DNA of 64,000 nucleotides from Pseudomonadota bacterium (GCA_024229515.1 JAAESI010000095.1:1-64000), one strand, 5' to 3'. Positions 1 to 8,494 are shown, counted from the first letter of the stretch. Numbers and translations: made by a program. Notes: generated by a model from the letters alone, not told the origin.

Positions 1-1
1 A

Positions 2-76
2 GCGATGATCGGTGTGAACATCCTCAATCGCATGACCGAGCTCGGGATGCCGGAATCGCACGCTGTCCGAAGCTGA
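2..76 (+). CDS. C-terminal fragment of an unidentified protein (cut by window edge)
   Basis: The frame beginning at base 2 is open to a TGA at 74-76 and gives 24 residues, AMIGVNILNRMTELGMPESH and four more. The N-L-N-R-x3-E-L-G pattern resembles the last helix of some AhpD/carboxymuconolactone-decarboxylase-like proteins, but 24 residues cannot support a family call. The rest of the gene lies to the left of the window. Because it ends only about 80 bases before a decayed gene fragment, it is probably the last gene of its unit. Confidence 0.45.
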   Translation, partial: AMIGVNILNRMTELGMPESHAVRS

Positions 77-161
77 AACTCCGAGAGAGCCGCTCAGTGG
101 CCCGATCCGGCCTCGCTCGGAGCCGTGCAACAACGCCTCGCACCAAGGACCGGACCGCGGC

Positions 162-281
162 CATCGCGGGGGCTCCTACGAGTCCGGCGCGGACGACCTC
201 CGGGCCGCCTACCGCGAGCACGCGGAGCCGGGCTTCTGGAAGTCGGGGCTTGGCTTCCGGGTGGTCCGCACCGCGCCGTGA
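162..281 (+). pseudogene. Remnant C-terminus of a formylglycine-generating-enzyme (SUMF1/EgtB-like) gene
   Basis: The frame ending in TGA at 279-281 reads HRGGSYESGADDLRAAYREH and continues to GLGFRVVRTAP. The sequence RGGS(W/Y)-x-ADxLRAAYR-x(n)-GFR-V-R is the hallmark C-terminal end of the FGE-sulfatase/PvdO family, which normally spans about 250 residues. Upstream the frame stays open only to about base 36 and lacks the rest of the domain, and there is no usable start. I read this as the surviving tail of a deleted gene. The alternative is that a frameshift hides more of it, but the DNA to base 77 shows no further family similarity in any frame. Confidence 0.6.
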
Positions 282-283
282 AC

Positions 284-289
284 TAGGCT
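284..289 (+). promoter_or_regulatory. Putative -10 box (TAGGCT) for a leaderless transcript
   Basis: TAGGCT ends 7 bases before the ATG at 297 and there is no Shine-Dalgarno sequence between. The spacing puts the expected transcription start at or next to the A of the start codon. No convincing -35 is seen. The same arrangement recurs at several other genes in the window. Confidence 0.4.
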
Positions 290-296
290 GGCCCCC

Positions 297-1487
297 ATGC
301 GCTGGATCCTGCTGCTGTCGGTCCTCCTCTTGGCTCCTGCCTGCACCCCGGATGACGAGTGCCTGCCTTCGACCGACGGGCCGCTCCCCGCGTACGTCGG
401 AGGGGCGCTGGTGCCGCCGGTCGAGGGCGCGTACGTCACCACCCTGCTGGACCCGATCGAGCCCTGCGGCGAGCTCAACGTCGACGCGATCGCCGAGTTC
501 GAGCGGGACGTCGGGGTGAGCTCCTTCGTCGCCTGGTGCGTCGACGACTGGGAGGACCCCAACGAGTTCGGCGGCGACGCCAACCCGGGCATCCAGTTCC
601 CCGTCGAGTGCGTCAAATCGGCCGCCCGCGTCGGCAAGATCCCGTACATCCGGTGGAACCCGCGAACCACCATCACCGACTGGCCCCAGCGCGTCATCGC
701 CTCGGGCTTCGCCATCGACGAGGACGTCGATCCCGCCGACGTGCCGCCCGAGGCGCTGGACGACGAGTTCGGGCTGCAGCGCGTCATCGACGGTGAGTTC
801 GATGCCGACTTCGAGCGCTGGGCCCTCGAGGCGGAGGCCTTCCGCGGCGCCCTGATCGTCGAGATCTGCAGTGAATTCAGCGGGTTCCAGTACACCTGCA
901 ACGGCGTCTACAACGGCGGGTCGGTCACGGACGGGTTCGGCGACCCCGACATCCCTGACGGCCCCGAGCGCTTCCAGGAAGCCTGGCGGCACATCGTGGA
1001 CATCTTCGAGGAGGCGGGCGCCGACAACGTCACCTGGGTGCTGCACTACGACTCGACCGACCCCACCGATCTGCCCCAGGAGCTGGCCGAGTGGAACTCC
1101 ATGGCCAACTACTACCCGGGCGATGACTACGTGGACTGGATCGGCGTCAGCGCCTACGGCCAGGAGGACATCGACGACCCCTGGACCGAGTTCGCCGACC
1201 TGATGGACGCGAACCTGGACGACCTCACCGCCCTCAGCGACGACGTGCCGGTCGGCGTGGTCGAGTTCGGCACCCACAAGAACGGTGAAGGGCCGGACGG
1301 CGAGACCGTGGGCGAGTGGATCACCGGCATGTTCGACGCGCTCCAGACGGAGCCCTACGACGCGATTCGGTGGCTGGGTTGGTACCAGACGATCGAGTAC
1401 GACATCACCGCCGCCGACGGGGGTACCAACGCCTTCCGGGCGGGGGCCGGCGACGCCTTCTTCGTGACGGAGCCGGTGTTCGAGTAG
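297..1487 (+). CDS. Lipoprotein with a GH26-like (mannanase-type) glycoside hydrolase domain
   Basis: A 396-residue protein with a lipoprotein signal peptide (hydrophobic 3-13, Cys16 after LLAPA; a weak lipobox because Pro sits at -2). The rest resembles a TIM-barrel GH26/endoglucanase-like protein. Recognisable pieces are a strand ending in EICSEFSGF (candidate acid/base Glu), then a helix with FQEAWRHIVDIFEEAGADNV, W-V-L-H-Y-D, the characteristic YYPGDDYVDWIGVSAYG, and V-V-E-F-G-T-H (candidate nucleophile Glu). It would act at the cell surface or in the periplasm on a polysaccharide; the substrate is unknown. The ATG at 297 is chosen because it gives the signal peptide and lies 7 bases after a -10-like box. 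It is not part of an obvious operon; the next gene is convergent. Confidence 0.65.
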   Translation: MRWILLLSVLLLAPACTPDDECLPSTDGPLPAYVGGALVPPVEGAYVTTLLDPIEPCGELNVDAIAEFERDVGVSSFVAWCVDDWEDPNEFGGDANPGIQFPVECVKSAARVGKIPYIRWNPRTTITDWPQRVIASGFAIDEDVDPADVPPEALDDEFGLQRVIDGEFDADFERWALEAEAFRGALIVEICSEFSGFQYTCNGVYNGGSVTDGFGDPDIPDGPERFQEAWRHIVDIFEEAGADNVTWVLHYDSTDPTDLPQELAEWNSMANYYPGDDYVDWIGVSAYGQEDIDDPWTEFADLMDANLDDLTALSDDVPVGVVEFGTHKNGEGPDGETVGEWITGMFDALQTEPYDAIRWLGWYQTIEYDITAADGGTNAFRAGAGDAFFVTEPVFE

Positions 1488-1494
1488 GCCGGGC

Positions 1495-2466
1495 CTAGAA
1501 CTCCGGAAGCTCGTCCGGGCCGGGGAACAGCTCGTCCAGGCGCGCAATGACGTCGCCGGACAGCTCCAAATCGACCGCCACGACGTTGTCCTCGACCTGC
1601 GAGGCGCGGGTGGCCCCCACGATGACGGAGGCGACGTTCGCCATGCGGAGATTCCACGCGAGCGCGAGGCGGGCGGGCGTGGTGCCGAGGTCGCCGGCGA
1701 TGGTCACCATCTCGTCGACGCGGGCCAGCAGCTCGGTGTCCGACAGGTGGCCGCGCATGAACATGTTGCGCTGCTCGTCCGCCCCGCGGCTGCCGTCCGG
1801 CAGGGTGCCGCCGCTGTACTTGCCGGTGAGGATGCCCTGGGCCAGGGGCGAGAAGACCACCTGGCTCAGCCCCTCGTCCTCGCAGGTCGGGATCACCTCC
1901 TGCTCGATCTCACGGTCCAGCAGGCTGTAGGGCGGCTGGTTGCTGATCGGCCGCGGCACCCCGAGGGCGTCCGCAAAGTGGCAGGCGTCCTTGATCTGAG
2001 CCGCGCGCCAGCAGCTCACGCCCCAGTACAGGACCTTGCCCTGGGCGATGAGGTCGCCCATCGCGCGCACCGTCTCCTCCACCGGGGTGTGCAGGTCGTA
2101 CCGGTGGCACTGGTACAGGTCGAGGTAGTCGGTGCGGAGCCGCCTCAGGCTCGCGTGGCACGACTCGAACAGGTGCTTGCGCGACAGCCCCTTGTCGTTG
2201 GGGTTGTCCGACATCGGCCAGAAGGCCTTCGACGCCAGCACGTACGTGGACCGCTGGATGCCGTCGAGGGTCTCTCCGAGCACCCGCTCGGCCTCCCCCC
2301 GGGCGTAGATGTCGGCCGTGTCGATGAAGATGACGCCGGCGTCCATCGCCGCGCGGATGCAGGCGTCCGTGCCGCTGCCATCCACCGCGGAGCCGTACGT
2401 CAGCCACGAGCCGATCGCGATGCGGGAGACCTGGAGGCCGGAGTGGCCGAGGTTGGTGTACTGCAT
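1495..2466 (-). CDS. Aldo/keto reductase
   Basis: A 323-residue NAD(P)H-dependent aldo/keto reductase, full length for the family. The start (LGHSGLQVSRIAIGSW) and the catalytic tetrad are clear: Asp49 in FIDTAD, Tyr54, Lys80 in ASKAFW and His121 in YQCHRYD. The VIVGAT motif near residue 280 belongs to the nucleotide-binding end. It resembles the Kv-beta-like/YghZ branch that reduces small aldehydes, but the substrate cannot be read from sequence. The ATG lies 3 bases beyond the stop of the upstream phosphoesterase, with CTGGAG as ribosome-binding site inside that gene, so the two are probably co-transcribed. Cytoplasmic; no signal peptide. Confidence 0.9.
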   Translation of the reverse strand: MQYTNLGHSGLQVSRIAIGSWLTYGSAVDGSGTDACIRAAMDAGVIFIDTADIYARGEAERVLGETLDGIQRSTYVLASKAFWPMSDNPNDKGLSRKHLFESCHASLRRLRTDYLDLYQCHRYDLHTPVEETVRAMGDLIAQGKVLYWGVSCWRAAQIKDACHFADALGVPRPISNQPPYSLLDREIEQEVIPTCEDEGLSQVVFSPLAQGILTGKYSGGTLPDGSRGADEQRNMFMRGHLSDTELLARVDEMVTIAGDLGTTPARLALAWNLRMANVASVIVGATRASQVEDNVVAVDLELSGDVIARLDELFPGPDELPEF

Positions 2467-2469
2467 CGC

Positions 2470-3564
2470 TCAAAACTCCAGGGTGGTTAGCGGGGTGGAC
2501 TTGGTGGTGTCGAACAGGGACACGGCGACGGATCCATCGGGCTTCACGACCATCAGCGCGAAGCCGCCGTCCTGCCGGGGCCCGGCGAAGTAGGCGCCCT
2601 TGTCGTCCGACACGGGGCACGGGCTCAAGTGCTTGTCTCCCGGGGGCCGGAAGCCGCGCGCGGCCACGCCGCTAACGATGACCGCGGGGGTTCCGATCTC
2701 CTCGCAGCCGGGAGGCCAGACCTGCAGGTCGTGGTCGTGGCCGGCGAACGCGCCGACGATCTTGCAGCCTTCGGGGGCGGCCTTCAGCACCCCCCGAACC
2801 CCCGCCTCGACCGGCCGCTCATGGGTGGTGTGCTGCCCCTGGCTCGAGGCCGGGTGGTGGCCCACGGTGATGACCGGCGCGCCCGTGGAGCAGGCCGTGG
2901 CGAGCGCCGCGTGCAGCGGATCCAGGGGCTCCTTGCGCACGATCGTGTCGGTGTCGAGGGCGGCGATGGCGAGCCGCACGTCGCCGTCGGGGCCGAGGAT
3001 GCGCGCCGCGTAGTTGGCCTTGGGGAGCACCAGGCCCGCGCGCTTGTCGGCGGCGAAAACCACCTTGCGCTTCAACTCCGGGTTGGGCTCGTGGCGGTAT
3101 TCGTGGTTGCCGAGCACTGCGAAGCCGTAGACGCCGAGCCGGCTGAGGGCATCGTCCCAGACACCGGTCCAGACCATGTCGGCGTTGTTGCCGGGGCCAT
3201 AGACGAGGTCGCCGGGGATGACGAGCGCCTGGCACCCGCCGGCCTCGTGGCAGGCCCGGAGCAGGCCGTCGGTGGTGTCGTCCAACACGCGCCCGGGGAA
3301 GCCGACGTCGCCCACGGCCACGATCCGCATCGTGCCGTCGCTGGGGCAGCCCAGGCCGGAGCGCTTCTCCCAGCCGTCCCCGGAGTCCACCTCGAGCGTG
3401 CACAGCTGCCCGGGGTCGGGCGTCGTGGGGGTCGGCTCGGGGGTGGCCCCCGCCGCCGCTGCGGTCGCGACCGTCTCGGGCTCCTCTCCGGGCTCGGATT
3501 CGGGCAACGCCTCGGGTGCGCAGGCGAGAAGGAGGGCGAACAGAAAGGGGGTGAGACGATGCAC
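2470..3564 (-). CDS. Calcineurin-like metallophosphoesterase lipoprotein
   Basis: A 364-residue lipoprotein (Cys15 in LLLAC) followed by a Pro/Glu/Thr tether to about residue 55 and a metallophosphoesterase domain. The metal ligands are in order: GDVG (about 90), GDL (about 125), GNHE (about 155), GHH (about 235) and GHDH (about 275). The GNHE to GHDH set makes a dinuclear phosphoesterase likely; the substrate is unknown. I chose the GTG at 3562-3564 rather than a TTG 27 bases upstream. The GTG gives a normal signal peptide, and the TTG would sit on the -10 box of the divergent neighbour. It forms a unit with the aldo/keto reductase gene downstream. Confidence 0.85.
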   Translation of the reverse strand: MHRLTPFLFALLLACAPEALPESEPGEEPETVATAAAAGATPEPTPTTPDPGQLCTLEVDSGDGWEKRSGLGCPSDGTMRIVAVGDVGFPGRVLDDTTDGLLRACHEAGGCQALVIPGDLVYGPGNNADMVWTGVWDDALSRLGVYGFAVLGNHEYRHEPNPELKRKVVFAADKRAGLVLPKANYAARILGPDGDVRLAIAALDTDTIVRKEPLDPLHAALATACSTGAPVITVGHHPASSQGQHTTHERPVEAGVRGVLKAAPEGCKIVGAFAGHDHDLQVWPPGCEEIGTPAVIVSGVAARGFRPPGDKHLSPCPVSDDKGAYFAGPRQDGGFALMVVKPDGSVAVSLFDTTKSTPLTTLEF

Positions 3565-3582
3565 GGGGAGGCTGGGAAGTCT

Positions 3583-3592
3583 TCTGTACAAT
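3583..3592. promoter_or_regulatory. Overlapping divergent -10 boxes (bidirectional promoter core)
   Basis: The 10-bp sequence TCTGTACAAT holds TACAAT (3587-3592) for the plus-strand penicillin acylase gene, 7 bases before its ATG, and TACAGA (3588-3583 read on the minus strand) for the phosphoesterase gene. The boxes share the TA at 3587-3588. No TTGACA-like -35 is seen on either side. Confidence 0.5.
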
Positions 3593-3599
3593 CCGCGCC

Positions 3600-6500
3600 A
3601 TGTCGAGCCTGAGAGCCCTTTGTTTCGCCCTGATCGCGGTCCTGCTGGCCGCCTGCCCCGAGCCGGAGCCCGAGCCGGAGGTGCCGAACCCGTTCGACGT
3701 GGTGCCCGAGACGCAGAGCTGGAAGCTCGACTGCCTCACCGACGAGGTCACGGTCGTCCGCACCGAGCACAACATCCCGCACATCTACGCCAAGAACGAG
3801 CGCGACCTGGGCTGCGCCGCCGGCTTCATCACCGCCCGCGACCGCTTCTTCCAGATGGATCTGATCGCGCGCAACGGCATGGGCGAGCTCGGCCCCGTGT
3901 TCGGCGACCAGGGGTTCGAGACCGACGTGGAGACCCGCTCCCGGTACGGCCGGCAGATCGCCCAGCAGGTCATCGACGGCGCGGAGCCGGAGTTGCGAGA
4001 GCGGCTCGAAGGCTACGTCGGCGGCGTCAACGCCTACATCGACGCGGTCGAGGCAAACCTGCTGCCCCCGCCGTTCGAGATCGAGCTGGCGCACACGCTC
4101 CTGGGCTTCGCCGAGCCGATCGACATGATGCAGCCGTGGACCCTGCTGCACACCGGCGGGGTCGCCTCCACCGTCAACTTCGTCAGCGGCTTCGAGACCA
4201 CCGACATCAGCACCCACAACAAGACGCAGGCGCTGGAGGCGTACGGCGCGGGGATGCCCCAGGAGGAGCTCCGGGCGGCCGGCGCGGCCCTCGACATCTG
4301 GCACAACATCGCGCCCGTGTACCCCGTCGACAGCAGCGGCGGCTTCGCCCCCCCGGGGGCCCGCAGCGAGCCCAGCGGCAAGATCGCCCCCCTCGGCCCG
4401 GGCGTCGCCCCGGACGTGATGGCGCGCGCCCTCGAGGTCCGCGATGCCTTGGAGAACACCCGCCACTACCGCGTGCCCGACGAGCCGTGGGGCAGCAACT
4501 CCTGGGCCGTCGGTCCGAGCCAATCCGCCACCGGCAACTCGATCGTCGCCGGCGACGGCCACCTGTCGCTGACGTCCCCGTCCTTCCTGCACCAGATCCA
4601 CCTGGACACCTCGGTGCTCGGCGAAGGCAGCCTCCACGTCATCGGGCTGACCGTGCCCGGCATGCCGATGATGGGCCCCGGCACCAACGGCGACGTCGCC
4701 TGGTCGCACACCTCCCAGACCTCCGACATCAACGACTACTACCGCGACGAGGTGGTGCTCGGGAGCGACGGCCGGCCGATGGCGACGCGCTTCCAGGGGG
4801 ACGAGATCCCGGTCGTCGAGATCGAGGAGACGTACGACATCGGCGCCGTGCTGGGCAGCGTCGCCCGCAGCGAGACCATCTCCCGGTGGACCACGGGCCA
4901 GAACCGGTGGTTCGTGTCGCTGGAGGGGACGGAGGTCGACGGCCAGGCCGATGACGACGCCGCCGTGAACATCTCCGGCAAGTGGATCGTGGCTGGCGAT
5001 ACCGACGGCGACGGCGTCATCACCGCCATCACCGGCGCCGCGTCCCACTTCAACGAGGCCCACATGGGCGACCGCCAGAACGGCCTCAACAAGGCCGCGG
5101 ACGTGCACGAGTGGTACGCCGAGCTGCAGGGCATGACGTCGTACTCGCAGCACTGGATCGTGGGCGACGACAGCGGGAACATCCTCTACGCCGGCTTCCA
5201 GGGCATGCCCTGCCGCACCTACCTGCCGCGCGACGAGGACGGCGTGCCGCTGCCGGGCGCCAACCCGCAGCTGCTCATCGACGGCACGCTGTACCCCTCG
5301 TTCGAAGTCACCTACGACGCCAACGGCTACATCGACCCGGCCAAGGACGACGAGCTGCGCTGCACGCTGACCGGGGACGAGTACCCCCACGGCCTCAACC
5401 CCGACCAGGGCTACATCATCAACAGCAACAACGCGGCGTGGTCGGCGACCTTCGACAACGACATCTGGAACGACCCCTACTACATCGGTGGCCCGTGGGC
5501 GGGCACCGACCGGGGCTCCCGCATCCGCGAGCTGATCCTCGAGCAGCCGCAGACCGTCGAATCGATGGCGGGCATCCAGAACGACCACAAGTCGCGGTAC
5601 GCCACGGAGTTCCTGCCCGTGCTCCTGGAGGCGCTGGCGTGGGCGCAGGACAACAGTTCGGACGACTTCCAGGATCCGGCCACGACCGAGGGTCGAGCCG
5701 CGCTGATGTACCTGGAGCGGACCGCCGAGATCGACGAGGCGTGGGCCCGCCTGGAGGCGTGGCAGACCGCCGGCCTCATCGCCCACTCGGGCGTCGAGAC
5801 GACCTACCACTCGCCCACCGCGGACCAGGTCGAGGACGCCATCGCGACCATGATCTGGAACGCCTGGTGGGGCCGCTTCGTGGGTGCGACGTTCAACGAC
5901 GAGGGGCTCCCGGGCCTGTTCCGCCCGTACTCGGACTACGGCCGCTTCCGCTCGCTCAAGGCGTTGGTGGACGGCGTCGGGCCGGTCGGCTCCGCGCTCG
6001 CCTCGATGGACCCGGAGACCGGCGAGTCGGTCTTCTGGGACGACATCGCTACGGCGGACCAGATCGAGTCCCGCCACGAGCTCGCCGTCCGCGAGTTCGT
6101 GGCCGCGCTGGACTACCTCGCCTCGCCGTTCGGCGGCGACCGCAGCGGCGGCTTCAACAGCACGGACCAGAACGACTGGATCTGGGGACTGAAACACTTC
6201 GTGCAGTTCGAGAGCTTCATCTCCGCGGAGCTCGGCGGCGATGAGTTGGTGGGCGGCCTGTTCGCCGACATGGACATCACCACCGAGAACATCCCGCTGG
6301 CCGTGCCCGAGCCCCCGTTCGGCGATCCTCGCCGCGGCCTGCCCGGCTTCCCCCGTCCCTGCGACGGCGGCTGCATCGACGCCGGCGGCGGCATCCGCAC
6401 CACCGACTACAGCTACGGCAGCGGCCCCGTCATGCGCATGGTGGTCGAGCTCGACCCCGCCGGCATGCACGGCGTCAACATCATCCCCGGCGGCCAGCAC

Positions 6501-6629
6501 GCCGACCCCGACAGCGACTACTTCGCCGACCAGGCGGAGCTCTGGCTCGCCAACGAGGCGACCCCGATTCGGTTCTACGAGGCGGACGTCATTGCCAACG
6601 CCATTGGACGCGAGACACTGAGCCCCTGA
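3600..6629 (+). CDS. Penicillin acylase family (N-terminal nucleophile) hydrolase, lipoprotein
   Basis: A 1009-residue lipoprotein (LAAC, Cys19, then a PEPEPEPE tether). The alpha-subunit portion carries VRTEHNIPHIYAKNERDLG and AAGFITARDRFFQMD, typical of the family. The autocatalytic cleavage site is GSNSW with the nucleophile predicted at Ser299, followed by the beta-subunit (GHLSLTSPSF near 320, a T-V-P-G-M-P turn near 350, N-N-A-W near 607). Such enzymes cut amide bonds of acyl-homoserine lactones, lipopeptides or beta-lactams, so a role in signal quenching or lipopeptide turnover is possible but not shown. It is longer than most (usually about 750-850). The ATG lies 7 bases after TACAAT. 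The stop overlaps the next gene's start (TGATG). Confidence 0.92.
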   Translation: MSSLRALCFALIAVLLAACPEPEPEPEVPNPFDVVPETQSWKLDCLTDEVTVVRTEHNIPHIYAKNERDLGCAAGFITARDRFFQMDLIARNGMGELGPVFGDQGFETDVETRSRYGRQIAQQVIDGAEPELRERLEGYVGGVNAYIDAVEANLLPPPFEIELAHTLLGFAEPIDMMQPWTLLHTGGVASTVNFVSGFETTDISTHNKTQALEAYGAGMPQEELRAAGAALDIWHNIAPVYPVDSSGGFAPPGARSEPSGKIAPLGPGVAPDVMARALEVRDALENTRHYRVPDEPWGSNSWAVGPSQSATGNSIVAGDGHLSLTSPSFLHQIHLDTSVLGEGSLHVIGLTVPGMPMMGPGTNGDVAWSHTSQTSDINDYYRDEVVLGSDGRPMATRFQGDEIPVVEIEETYDIGAVLGSVARSETISRWTTGQNRWFVSLEGTEVDGQADDDAAVNISGKWIVAGDTDGDGVITAITGAASHFNEAHMGDRQNGLNKAADVHEWYAELQGMTSYSQHWIVGDDSGNILYAGFQGMPCRTYLPRDEDGVPLPGANPQLLIDGTLYPSFEVTYDANGYIDPAKDDELRCTLTGDEYPHGLNPDQGYIINSNNAAWSATFDNDIWNDPYYIGGPWAGTDRGSRIRELILEQPQTVESMAGIQNDHKSRYATEFLPVLLEALAWAQDNSSDDFQDPATTEGRAALMYLERTAEIDEAWARLEAWQTAGLIAHSGVETTYHSPTADQVEDAIATMIWNAWWGRFVGATFNDEGLPGLFRPYSDYGRFRSLKALVDGVGPVGSALASMDPETGESVFWDDIATADQIESRHELAVREFVAALDYLASPFGGDRSGGFNSTDQNDWIWGLKHFVQFESFISAELGGDELVGGLFADMDITTENIPLAVPEPPFGDPRRGLPGFPRPCDGGCIDAGGGIRTTDYSYGSGPVMRMVVELDPAGMHGVNIIPGGQHADPDSDYFADQAELWLANEATPIRFYEADVIANAIGRETLSP

Positions 6630-7943
6630 TGAGCGAGCCCACCGTCGTCCGCCGAGAGAGCTTCTCGGACGTCGAGCAGATGCTGACGGAGGGTTCTTCG
6701 CTGTCGTGGGTGCTCTACGTGCTGCCCGCGGACGAGGTCGCGACGGTGCTCGACCAGCTCCGGCCCAACGACGATGTGTGCGTCAGCGAAGCCGGCGAAT
6801 CGCTGGTCGCGCGCCGGATCGCCAAGATGATCGAGCTGGCCCAGCTGGATCGCGATCCCCTCACCGGGCTCTTCAACCGGCGCTACCTGCTCGCGCGACT
6901 GGCGGAGTGGCCCCCACCGGCGTCGACCGGCCGGTGCGCTCGGTGCTGATCCTGGATGTGGACCACTTCAAGAGCATCAACGACGAACACGGGCACGTCA
7001 TCGGAGACCGCATCCTCGCCGACATGAGCCGCCGCGTGCGCCAGACCGCACCGCCCACCGCCATCGCGGTCCGGATCGGTGGTGAGGAGATCGCGGTGCT
7101 CCTCGAGGTGGGTCGGGACGAAGCCGTGACCCTCGCCGGCCGGCTCCACGCGGCCGTGCGGGAGCGACCCTACGAGGGCGGCATCGCGGTGACCGCGTCG
7201 GTCGCGGCGGCCACGGGCGGTCCCGAGATCGACGGCCAGGAGTTGCTGCGGGAGGCCGACACCGCCGTCTACGCCGCCAAGGCCGCCGGACGCGACTGCG
7301 GGCGCCACGCCGCCGAGGTTCGGGAAGAGGCGCTCTCTCACGACATCGACCCCGACGTGCAGGGGTTCGAGAACCTCACCCGGGTCATCGCCGAGCGCGT
7401 CGCCGAGGTCTTGAGCAGCCGCAGCCGGCGCCTCTTCGAGCAGCTCCAGGAGCAGGCCGACCGCGACGCGGTGACCGGGCTGTACAGCCGCCGCTACCTC
7501 GATCGGCGGCTCGCGTTCGAGGTCGAGCACCACTCGGACGAAGGGCCGCTGTCCATGACCCTGTTCGACATCGACTTCTTCGGCAAGGTGAACAAGACCC
7601 ACGGCTGGCCCGTGGGCGACGCGGTGCTCGCGGGCGTCTCGCGACGCATCGTCGAGGGGACCCGCGGCACCGACTGGACGGCCCGCTACGGCGGTGAAGA
7701 GCTGCTCGTGGTGCTCAAGGACACCCCGGTCGACCGCGCGACCGTCGTGATCGACCGCATCCGGGCGAGCATCGCCGCCAAGCCGTTCGCCGGCCCCGAG
7801 GGGATCGACGTGACCATCACCGTCAGCGTAGGGTCGCCGAGCTCGCCGCGGGCGAGGGGCTGGAGTCGTTCAAGACCCGGGTGAGCGCAGCCCTGTTGCA
7901 GGCCAAGGGGGGCGGACGCAACCGCACCTGCGCCGCTTCGTAG
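6629..7943 (+). pseudogene. Double GGDEF-domain protein, disrupted by two frameshifts
   Basis: Pieces in three frames add up to one protein of about 437 residues. They are an N-terminal receiver-like segment (about 1-75), then DPLTGLFNRRYL of a first GGDEF domain, then a frameshift near 6905-6935 (a C5 run lies at 6911). The first domain continues with LILDVDHFKSINDEHGH and RIGGEEI, and a complete second one follows (DAVTGLYSRRYL, RYGGEEL). A second frameshift at about 7829-7832 follows TVSVG, after which VAELAAGEGLESFKTRVSAA reads to TAG 7941-7943. Both signature loops are GGEE with a non-Phe last residue (I and L), so cyclic-di-GMP synthesis is doubtful even if intact. Each lesion is a single-base indel and may be a sequencing error. 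Its start overlaps the acylase stop by one base. Confidence 0.75.
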
Positions 7944-7973
7944 TTCCCCCGAGCAACTTTTTGCTGCACCCAT

Positions 7974-8002
7974 TTGAAATGTACGTTCATAACGTTTAGT
8001 AA
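7974..8002 (+). promoter_or_regulatory. Candidate promoter of the regulator/ABC exporter operon
   Basis: TTGAAA (7974-7979) and TAGTAA (7997-8002) are separated by 17 bases. The -35 is good; the -10 is a weak match. The -10 lies inside the dyad at 7988-8017, which fits repression by occlusion. Confidence 0.4.
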
Positions 8003-8017
8003 ATACTGAACGTTATG
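7988..8017. promoter_or_regulatory. 30-bp near-perfect dyad, probable operator of the downstream regulator
   Basis: The arms CATAACGTT (7988-7996) and AACGTTATG (8009-8017) are perfect inverted repeats. The 12-base centre is also nearly symmetric (AGTA/TACT), so 13 of 15 base pairs match. The hexamer AACGTT, itself palindromic, occurs twice, 18 bp centre to centre. The right arm ends with the start codon of the regulator gene. The size and symmetry fit a dimer or pair of dimers of a MarR/GbsR-type winged-helix protein. Confidence 0.7.
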
Positions 8018-8494
8018 GAAGTCGACGAACAGACCCAACGAGAGCATCAGTTCGTGGAACGCGTGGGGCTCTTCTGGGAGAGCTACGGCGGCAACCGCAT
8101 GGCCGGCCGCGTGCTCGGCTGGCTCCTCGTCTGCGAGACTCCGACGCAGTCCATCACCGCGATCGCCGAGGGCGTGCTCGCGAGCAAAGCCTCGATCAGC
8201 ACGGCGACGAGGTACCTGGAAATGGTTGGGCTCATCGAACGTGTAGCGGTTCGTGGCGAACGCGCCGCGTACTACCGAATGATCGAAGGCGGCTGGAGCA
8301 GGATGTTCGAGGCCAAGCAGGTGGCCCTGCGGCTCTTCCGGGAGCTTGCTGAAGAGGGCCTCGCGGTCCTGGACGGCGAGCCCGCCGGACGCCGCGAACG
8401 ACTCCAGGAGTTGCACGACCTCTACGAATGCCTGGAAGCAGAGATGCCGAAGATCATCGCGAACTGGCGGGCCAGTCGCGGGGAGAGCTCATGA
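8015..8494 (+). CDS. GbsR/MarR-like winged-helix transcriptional regulator
   Basis: A 159-residue protein. The first half matches the GbsR-type winged helix: a helix with FVERVGLFWESYGGNRMAGR, then a helix-turn-helix around AIAEGVLASKASISTATRYL and a wing (GLIERVAVRGERAAYYRM). The C-terminal half is helical and suited to dimerisation. Proteins of this kind repress adjacent transport genes and release DNA on binding a small ligand; the ligand here is unknown. Its ATG is the last triplet of the 30-bp dyad, so it almost certainly controls itself and the five genes behind it. The stop overlaps the next start (ATGA at 8491-8494). Confidence 0.85.
   Translation: MEVDEQTQREHQFVERVGLFWESYGGNRMAGRVLGWLLVCETPTQSITAIAEGVLASKASISTATRYLEMVGLIERVAVRGERAAYYRMIEGGWSRMFEAKQVALRLFRELAEEGLAVLDGEPAGRRERLQELHDLYECLEAEMPKIIANWRASRGESS

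Noticed and set aside
24-1547. 507-codon minus-strand frame opposite the GH26-like lipoprotein gene
   Set aside because: Low-complexity Val/Arg/Gly composition and no motif. The plus-strand product has a signal peptide and family motifs.
3072-6500. Very long open frame on the minus strand (1142 codons) opposite the penicillin acylase gene
   Set aside because: It has no recognisable motif and a composition dominated by Arg/Gly/Val/Asp typical of the antisense of GC-rich codons. The plus strand encodes an unmistakable Ntn hydrolase over the same bases.
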